A stretch of 10,221 bases of DNA, taken from positions 1 to 10,221 of the forward strand of contig CAMZMA010000194.1 in assembly GCA_947311815.1 (NCBI GenBank), given 5' to 3'. Below the pieces are notes generated by a model that saw only the letters and a program-made list of their open reading frames with translations, did no database searches and was not told where the DNA came from. This DNA comes from an uncultured Flavobacteriaceae bacterium. Its GTDB lineage: Bacteria; Bacteroidota; Bacteroidia; Flavobacteriales; Flavobacteriaceae. Both the position numbers and the translations under genes were made by a program. Of this stretch, positions 5,037 through 10,221 are shown piece by piece. Positions within the stretch are counted from its first letter, which is position 1; each line of letters opens with the position of its first letter.

Positions 5037-6654
5037 AAAACAATTATTTGTCGGATTTTTACTAACTGCTATCGTAGTTTCGTTTTCATTCAAATCTAAA
5101 TTTTTTGAAATTGCTAAACAATTAGAGATTTATACTACGTTGTTTAAAGAATTGAACATTAACTATGTAAACGAAATAAATCCTGCAGAATTTACCAACA
5201 AAGCAATAAAAAACACCTTAAAAAATTTAGATCCTTATACTAATTTTTACAACGAGCAAGATGTTGAAGATGCGAGAATAAGACGAGAAGGAGAGTATGG
5301 GGGTATCGGAGTTTCGGTATATTATACCAAACAAGGAATTATTTTATCGAAAATAAACAAAGGAGATCCTGCTGATAAAGCAGGTTTGAAAGTAGGCGAT
5401 GTTATTACAAAAATTGACGATTTTTCTTTGCTGAATTTAGAAAGAGATATCTTATCTAGTCAGTTAAAAGGTGTTCCGAATACCAAAAAATCATTGATTA
5501 TTAATAGGAAAGGTACATTCATTCCTGTTGAGATTACTCTAGGAAATATAACTGTAAATCCTGTGCCGTTTTTTGATATGATTGATGAGCAAACAGGTTA
5601 TATTGTCTTAACTCGTTTTAATGCAAAAGCATCAAAAGAAGTAAAAAAAGCGTTTAAAACCCTAAAGAAAAAAGGAATGACCAAGTTGGTGTTCGATTTA
5701 CGATACAATCCTGGAGGTTCTTTGTACGAAAGTATAAATATTGTCAATTTTTTTGTTCCTAAAGGAAGTGTTGTGGTAAAAACCAGAGGGAAAATCAAAA
5801 AAAATAGCAGAACTTATAAAGGAAATAAAGAACCATTAGATCTAGAAATCCCGATAGTTGTTTTGGTAAATGGGCGGTCTGCATCAGCATCAGAAATTGT
5901 AAGCGGCGGATTGCAAGATTATGATAGGGCTGTAATTATGGGCGAACGCTCTTTCGGGAAAGGCTTGGTACAACGTTATTTTAAATTGACTTATGGCACG
6001 CAATTAAAAGCAACCATTTCTAAGTACTATACACCTAGTGGACGTTGCATACAAGAGTTAGATTATGCAAATAGAGATGTAAAAACAGGTAAAGTGCCTA
6101 AGTTTTCTGACGGAACAGTAAGTAGTTTTAAAACTCAAAACGGCAGAACGGTATATGATGGTGGTGGTGTAATGCCCGATGTGAAAATGAATTTTTCTAA
6201 ACAAACCGATGCAACAAAAATACTACTCCGTTCAAGAACTCTTTTTAATTTCAGTACTGATTTTGTAGCTAAAAACTCATCTATCAACAAAGAAAATTTT
6301 TCTTTTTCTGATGCCAATTTTAAGCAGTTTACAAATTATTTATTGACAAAAGACACCTTGTTTGTTACGCAACAAGAAAAATTGTTTCAAAAAGCTTATG
6401 CATCCGTAGATAAAAAAGGAAGAGTTACGGATAATTATCAAAAAATTATACAAGCGTTAAAAAAAGAAAAAATTAACGAAATCAATAAAAACAAAGACAT
6501 TATTTCTAAATTGTTAGAAGATAAAATTGTAGCACAGGTTTTTTATGAAGAAGGTAAATATGCGCATCAACTTAAAAAAGATAAAACCATTAAAAAAGCG
6601 GTTCAGTTGCTAAAAAATCAACAGAAATATCGTAAAATATTATCATTAAATTAA
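5020..6654 (+). CDS. S41 family C-terminal processing peptidase (CtpA/Prc-like)
   Basis: This is a PDZ-containing serine protease of family S41, expected to face the periplasm and cleave proteins near their C-termini. I start it at ATG 5020, giving 544 residues and a clean N-terminal signal anchor (MRKQFKKQ, then hydrophobic residues about 8-24). In-frame ATG 4999 and TTG 4993 are possible but lengthen the overlap with rnpA. A PDZ domain spans about 85-165 (YGGIGVSVYY; GDPADKAGLKVGDVI). The protease core contains FDLRYNPGG and VNGRSASASEI; the middle serine (Ser289) and the lysine of SFGKG (Lys314) are 25 apart, as for the Ser/Lys dyad in CtpA and Prc. YYTPSGRCIQ and PDVKM end the core. A lysine-rich helical tail of about 150 residues follows. 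It overlaps rnpA by 17 nt. Catalytic class is secure; substrates are unknown. Confidence 0.93.
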   Translation: MRKQFKKQLFVGFLLTAIVVSFSFKSKFFEIAKQLEIYTTLFKELNINYVNEINPAEFTNKAIKNTLKNLDPYTNFYNEQDVEDARIRREGEYGGIGVSVYYTKQGIILSKINKGDPADKAGLKVGDVITKIDDFSLLNLERDILSSQLKGVPNTKKSLIINRKGTFIPVEITLGNITVNPVPFFDMIDEQTGYIVLTRFNAKASKEVKKAFKTLKKKGMTKLVFDLRYNPGGSLYESINIVNFFVPKGSVVVKTRGKIKKNSRTYKGNKEPLDLEIPIVVLVNGRSASASEIVSGGLQDYDRAVIMGERSFGKGLVQRYFKLTYGTQLKATISKYYTPSGRCIQELDYANRDVKTGKVPKFSDGTVSSFKTQNGRTVYDGGGVMPDVKMNFSKQTDATKILLRSRTLFNFSTDFVAKNSSINKENFSFSDANFKQFTNYLLTKDTLFVTQQEKLFQKAYASVDKKGRVTDNYQKIIQALKKEKINEINKNKDIISKLLEDKIVAQVFYEEGKYAHQLKKDKTIKKAVQLLKNQQKYRKILSLN

Positions 6655-6681
6655 TCAATTAAAACGATTATTGTACCTTTG
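6651..6681 (+). promoter_or_regulatory. Promoter of the 557-residue DUF6909-like gene
   Basis: TACCTTTG at 6674-6681 is an exact TAnnTTTG -7 element followed by C. A TTA at 6651-6653, overlapping the end of the peptidase gene, stands 20 bases upstream where the -33 element belongs. The ATG at 6699 is 17 nt downstream, giving a very short leader without a Shine-Dalgarno sequence. The gene is thus probably transcribed separately from rnpA and the peptidase. Confidence 0.65.
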
Positions 6682-6698
6682 CAGGTTAAAATAAAAGT

Positions 6699-8372
6699 AT
6701 GTCGAAAATTAAAAAAAGATCAAGAGCTCAAGAATCTACCAATGCGATAGAAAAATTATACATTTCTATGCGCCATTTATTTAGTAGAGGTTTTTACAAA
6801 CCGATGGGAGTTTCTGGCGAAACGTTGCGTAAATCATTACTGTCTTTGCGCCCAGAAATTTATGGTTCTATTGCCGAAGATAAAGTAGAATTAAACGGAT
6901 TGGTATATATTATTGAGCGTTTACCAGAAGGAATTGAAGAATGTCAGTTTATCAATTTAACCTCAGATGAAGGCTATAAAAACTCGCATTTTAAAACGAT
7001 TATTCCGCCAAAAAGACGAAGAAATTGTTACCGAATTGATAAAGATCAAATGAATATTGAGATTACCAGAGGAAGATCTGAAATCTATGATATTTTAACG
7101 CATTTAACCTTTTTGTTTATAGAATCGCACAAAATAAAAGACAAAGTACTTATAAATGATGGAAAAGATTGCTTGCGAGAATGGAAAAATTTAGAAGATA
7201 TAGTCGTAAACAACAAGTCGATTTCTAATGAAGAAAGAGAAGTAGTTATTGTACATTTAGGTAATATTTTAGGAAGAACCTATGAAGAAGTGGTGGCGGT
7301 GTATAAAAACTTTTCTACGGATGAAAATCCTGATAGATTTTTTCAATTAATTTATTGGTTAGGGCATTTGGCAATTAAAGAATCATTAGAAAATAAGAAG
7401 CGTGTAATTACGTTCAGTTCTGTGTTAATTGAAGAAATTGGACATCATATTTATGGCGAAATTTGGGCAAATAACATCAAAAAAACCTTGCTAGAAAATA
7501 ATTTATTAGAGCGTCCGATTCATATTATTAGTGCCAATATGCACAGTGTGTTAAATGCAATTTATGCAGAATCTGCTATTAAAGAAAAAGCAAAAACAAA
7601 TAAAGGGTTTAAATTATTTGAATTGTTAAGTAATGAAAACAGTAAGCCCTTACAGGTAAAAGTAAAAAATCACGCCTCAAAAAACGGATTGATTTACCTC
7701 AAAGATACCTCAGGAACCAATATTAATGTGCAAATAATTGATATTGATAAAATAAAAGGAGGAAATTCGGCGTTTGCAATAAAGAATTCGAAAGGAGAAA
7801 AACCTGTTATTATTGTTATGGATTATGCTTTCGGTGAGCAAGCGTATGAAACGATGGATGAATTGCTAAAACCCTATAAAGTACAAAACAAAGAAATACA
7901 TTTAGATGTAAAATCTGTGTCAATTATGGGAAAAGCAGGAATATTAGAAGGCGGCAAAGGAGATATTATGATTCCGTCTGCACATATTTTTGAAGGAACT
8001 GCCGATAATTATCCGTTTAAAAACGAGTTGACAAAAGCAGATTTAGAAGGCTTTGGAGTAGAAGTTTTTGATGGCGCAATGGTGTCGGTTTTAGGAACAT
8101 CATTACAAAACAAAGATTTGTTAACCTTTTTCCACGATTCTACTTGGAATGTTATCGGATTAGAAATGGAAGGAGCACATTATCAAAAAGCCATTCAATC
8201 TGCCTCTAAAATTAGAGGAAATATTTCAGAAAATGTACAAGTACGTTATGCGTATTATGCATCAGATAATCCATTAGAAACAGGAGCAACATTGGCTTCA
8301 GGAGGGTTAGGAATGAGCGGAGTAACACCAACATACGCAATTACACAAAGAATATTAGAACAAATATTTTAA
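6699..8372 (+). CDS. Two-domain protein (probable DUF6909 family) with nucleoside phosphorylase-like C-terminal half
   Basis: I recognise this 557-residue protein as a conserved Bacteroidota family, which I believe is DUF6909; its function is not established to my knowledge. The N-terminal half (about 1-300) starts with a basic stretch, then QESTNAIEKLYISMRHLF and GFYKPMGVSGETLR, and includes a very basic PPKRRRNCYRI (103-113) and RGRSEIYDILTHLTFL. I cannot assign it to a fold. The C-terminal half (about 365-557) has the order of motifs seen in the nucleoside phosphorylase/AMP nucleosidase superfamily. These are GKAGILEGGKGDIMIPSAH (411-429), like the GxxGGL...GD segment; GLEMEGAHY (487-495), like the ribose-binding MES/MEG; and YYASDNP (519-525), whose Asp523 matches the base-binding Asp of the SD motif. 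No signal peptide or membrane helix is seen, so it is cytoplasmic. A purine-ribosyl hydrolase or sensor role is an inference. Confidence 0.85.
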   Translation: MSKIKKRSRAQESTNAIEKLYISMRHLFSRGFYKPMGVSGETLRKSLLSLRPEIYGSIAEDKVELNGLVYIIERLPEGIEECQFINLTSDEGYKNSHFKTIIPPKRRRNCYRIDKDQMNIEITRGRSEIYDILTHLTFLFIESHKIKDKVLINDGKDCLREWKNLEDIVVNNKSISNEEREVVIVHLGNILGRTYEEVVAVYKNFSTDENPDRFFQLIYWLGHLAIKESLENKKRVITFSSVLIEEIGHHIYGEIWANNIKKTLLENNLLERPIHIISANMHSVLNAIYAESAIKEKAKTNKGFKLFELLSNENSKPLQVKVKNHASKNGLIYLKDTSGTNINVQIIDIDKIKGGNSAFAIKNSKGEKPVIIVMDYAFGEQAYETMDELLKPYKVQNKEIHLDVKSVSIMGKAGILEGGKGDIMIPSAHIFEGTADNYPFKNELTKADLEGFGVEVFDGAMVSVLGTSLQNKDLLTFFHDSTWNVIGLEMEGAHYQKAIQSASKIRGNISENVQVRYAYYASDNPLETGATLASGGLGMSGVTPTYAITQRILEQIF

Positions 8373-8412
8373 CACAAGATATTATAGTTATTGTATAACC
8401 AAACAACACCAA

Positions 8413-9450
8413 ATGACCAAACCAAACCAGCCACAAGAAGAAGAAATAGAGTTAGGTTCTTTATTTGTAATCATCGGAAAAGGGTTTTCTAATCTTTTCA
8501 ATTTTATAGGTAAAATTTTTAAAGGAATTTTTCATTTTTGTATTGCCATCCTTTTATTTATCAAAACCAATTTTGTAAAGTTGGCAATTGCAGCAATTGT
8601 AGGTGGTGTTTTAGGAGCGTTTTTAGAATTCGAAAAAGAAAAAAGATTTGGTGCAGATTTACAAGTACAACCCAATTTTGAAAGCGCAAGACAGTTGTAT
8701 AATAATGTGAATTTTTACAACGATTTAGTCAAGCAAAAAGACACCTTATTATTAGCAAAAACATTTAATATATCGAATGCAGATGCTGCAAGTTTGAAAA
8801 AATTTGAAATCAACGCTGTAAAAAACGAAAATGATATTATTACCTCTTATGATGATTTGATTACTTCTGTAGATACCTTAACGGTAAAAAGTTATTCGTT
8901 TAATCAATTTAAGCAAATGTTTACAGAGTATGATTATAAAATTCAAACCATTACTGTACAAGCTACTAAAAATGATGTTTTTACTAAATTGAATGATGTT
9001 ATTATTGAGTCGGTTACAAAAAACCCGTATTTTAATAAAGTAAAAGAATTAACCAATGAAAACTTACATCGAACAGATATTCTTTTACGTAAAAATTTAG
9101 ACCAAATAGATACGCTTGCAAAAGTATATAGAACAGTAATGCTTAAAGAAGCAAGTAAACAATCTACAGGTACAAATATAGATGTAGGAAGCACTAAAAA
9201 AGGAGCAAAAGAATTAGAATTATTTGAAACGGTAAGACATATTAATGCCGATTTAAAAGAAATTAGCGAAGACAAAGCCGAAAAGTCAGAAGTCATTAAT
9301 GTGATTTCAAATTTTCAATCTGTAGGGTATGAAATTAAAGGAATAGAAGAAAATTATATTTTTCAATTAGGTGTTTTGTTTGCCTTAGGTATGATTCTTT
9401 TCTTGTTGATAAAACAACTAAATAACTACCTAGAAAACTACAAAAAATAG
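8413..9450 (+). CDS. Wzz-like chain-length/polysaccharide co-polymerase family membrane protein
   Basis: The 345-residue product has the topology of polysaccharide co-polymerases. An acidic cytoplasmic start (PQEEEIELGSLFVIIGKG) resembles the N-termini of Wzz proteins. Hydrophobic residues about 38-50 and 55-72 (VKLAIAAIVGGVLGAFL) follow. A large hydrophilic, helix-rich domain spans about 75-315, and a final membrane helix covers about 317-333 (FQLGVLFALGMILFLLI) before a basic tail. Co-polymerases of this type sit in the inner membrane and set O-antigen or capsule chain length with the Wzy polymerase. I see no tyrosine-kinase domain, and the proline-rich motif usual near the last helix of Wzz is not evident, so it is a divergent member. 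It lies 40 nt after the previous gene and 4 nt before rmlB, in an evident polysaccharide operon. Family call rests on topology, N-terminus and context. Confidence 0.68.
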   Translation: MTKPNQPQEEEIELGSLFVIIGKGFSNLFNFIGKIFKGIFHFCIAILLFIKTNFVKLAIAAIVGGVLGAFLEFEKEKRFGADLQVQPNFESARQLYNNVNFYNDLVKQKDTLLLAKTFNISNADAASLKKFEINAVKNENDIITSYDDLITSVDTLTVKSYSFNQFKQMFTEYDYKIQTITVQATKNDVFTKLNDVIIESVTKNPYFNKVKELTNENLHRTDILLRKNLDQIDTLAKVYRTVMLKEASKQSTGTNIDVGSTKKGAKELELFETVRHINADLKEISEDKAEKSEVINVISNFQSVGYEIKGIEENYIFQLGVLFALGMILFLLIKQLNNYLENYKK

Positions 9451-9454
9451 TGAC

Positions 9455-10221
9455 ATGGATACTCTTTTAATTACAGGAGGAGCAGGTTTTATTGGCTCAA
9501 ATTTCATTCCTTATTTTTTAGAAGCCAATACCAATATTCATGTTGTAAATGTTGATGTGCTAACTTATGCAGGCGATTTAAAAAACCTACGTGAAGTAGA
9601 AAATAACCCAAATTATACGTTTGAAAAAGGAGATATTTGTGATCGTAATTTTATAGAAAACCTTTTTAAAAAACATGATGTTAAAGGCGTCATTCATTTT
9701 GCGGCAGAATCGCATGTAGATAATTCTATTGCAAATCCTGATGCATTTATACAAACCAATATTTTCGGTACATTTAACCTTTTAGATGTCGCAAAAAAAC
9801 ATTGGATGGATGCACCAAATCAATATAAAAAAGGATATGAAAATTGTAGATTTCATCATATTTCTACCGATGAAGTTTACGGAACCTTAGGAGAAACTGG
9901 TTTGTTTACAGAAAAAACGTCGTATGCACCAAATAGTCCGTACAGTGCATCAAAAGCATCGTCAGATTTTTTAGTAAGAAGTTATTTTCACACCTTTGGG
10001 ATGAATGTAGTTACCACAAATTGCTCTAATAATTACGGGCCTAAACAACACGATGAAAAACTGATTCCGACCATTATCAGAAAAGCCCTTTCAGGAAAAA
10101 ATATTCCTATTTATGGTGATGGAAAAAACATTAGAGATTGGTTGTATGTGTTAGATCATTGTAAAGGTATTGAGCTCGTATATAAAATAGGGAAAACTGC
10201 CGAAACCTATAATATTGGTGG
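9455..10221 (+). CDS. rmlB: dTDP-glucose 4,6-dehydratase, 5' part (runs off window)
   Basis: RmlB (RfbB) is an NAD-dependent short-chain dehydrogenase/reductase that turns dTDP-glucose into dTDP-4-keto-6-deoxyglucose, the second step to dTDP-rhamnose and other deoxysugars of surface polysaccharides. About 255 codons are visible. They show the NAD-binding glycine motif GGAGFIGS (8-15), the family segment HFAAESHVDNSI (81-92), HISTDEVYG (135-143) with the Thr138-Asp139-Glu140 catalytic triplet, YSASK (163-167) with the Tyr and Lys of the SDR active site, and NCSNNYGP followed by LIPTIIRKAL. GDGKNIRDWLYV (221-232) is the usual substrate-side motif. The reading frame is open to the window edge; full-length enzymes are about 350 residues, so roughly 90 codons are missing. 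The ATG lies 4 nt after the Wzz-like gene, and rmlA, rmlC or rmlD may follow outside the window. Confidence 0.96.
   Translation, partial: MDTLLITGGAGFIGSNFIPYFLEANTNIHVVNVDVLTYAGDLKNLREVENNPNYTFEKGDICDRNFIENLFKKHDVKGVIHFAAESHVDNSIANPDAFIQTNIFGTFNLLDVAKKHWMDAPNQYKKGYENCRFHHISTDEVYGTLGETGLFTEKTSYAPNSPYSASKASSDFLVRSYFHTFGMNVVTTNCSNNYGPKQHDEKLIPTIIRKALSGKNIPIYGDGKNIRDWLYVLDHCKGIELVYKIGKTAETYNIG

Noticed and set aside
5598..5798. Minus-strand open frame inside the S41 peptidase gene
   Set aside because: It is antisense to the conserved FDLRYNPGG region; composition is that of a shadow frame.
6135..6317. Minus-strand open frame of 60 codons inside the S41 peptidase gene
   Set aside because: Antisense shadow of the protease C-terminal region with no independent support.
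7415..7460. EEIGHHIYGE in the 557-residue protein considered as a metalloprotease or metal-binding motif
   Set aside because: It is not HExxH or another established metal motif, and nothing else nearby supports metal binding.
8383..8400. Short inverted repeat TTATA...TATAA in the gap before the Wzz-like gene, considered as a terminator or operator
   Set aside because: Only five base pairs, all A-T, with no T tract, which is expected by chance in such AT-rich DNA. I see no good TAnnTTTG there either, so the source of Wzz-like/rmlB transcription is left open.
8943..9296. Minus-strand open frame of 117 codons inside the Wzz-like gene
   Set aside because: Ser- and Leu-rich translation typical of the reverse complement of an AT-rich helical protein; no promoter or family motif.

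Overview
The window is ordinary chromosome from a member of the Bacteroidota, most likely a marine-type Flavobacteriaceae (Polaribacter/Tenacibaculum-like). This rests on the strongly AT-rich base composition, start codons without Shine-Dalgarno sequences, and copies of the Bacteroidota promoter -7 element TAnnTTTG. It also rests on flavobacterial-looking proteins: short-Q-loop CydA, rnpA joined to an S41 peptidase, and the long protein at 6699. The genus is an inference.

Layout, left to right. (1) 1-171: the 3' end of a thioredoxin. (2) 245-373: an unrecognised 42-residue single-pass membrane protein, too short for routine ORF calling, with its own promoter and a good hairpin terminator. (3) 499-3248: a respiratory operon of cydA, cydB and a small three-helix membrane protein. 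It encodes a cytochrome bd-type quinol oxidase for growth at low oxygen. (4) 3249-3384: a convergent intergenic region with a strong bidirectional terminator. (5) 3385-4563, minus strand: glutaryl-CoA dehydrogenase. (6) A 77-bp divergent promoter region, then rnpA overlapping a CtpA-type S41 processing peptidase (4641-6654). (7) 6699-8372: a 557-residue protein of a Bacteroidota-restricted family (I believe DUF6909), whose C-terminal half carries nucleoside phosphorylase/nucleosidase motifs. (8) 8413-10221: the start of a surface-polysaccharide operon, with a Wzz-like two-membrane-segment protein and then rmlB (dTDP-glucose 4,6-dehydratase), cut by the window edge.

Most of this is housekeeping. 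The energy genes form one functional block: bd oxidase, its possible small accessory proteins, and an FAD dehydrogenase feeding electrons towards the quinone pool. The right end is envelope biogenesis. I see no CRISPR array, tRNA, rRNA, insertion sequence, prophage or obvious defence system. The least understood items are the 557-residue protein and the two small membrane proteins flanking cydAB. No gene-free stretch exceeds 300 bases; the largest gap is 136 bp.
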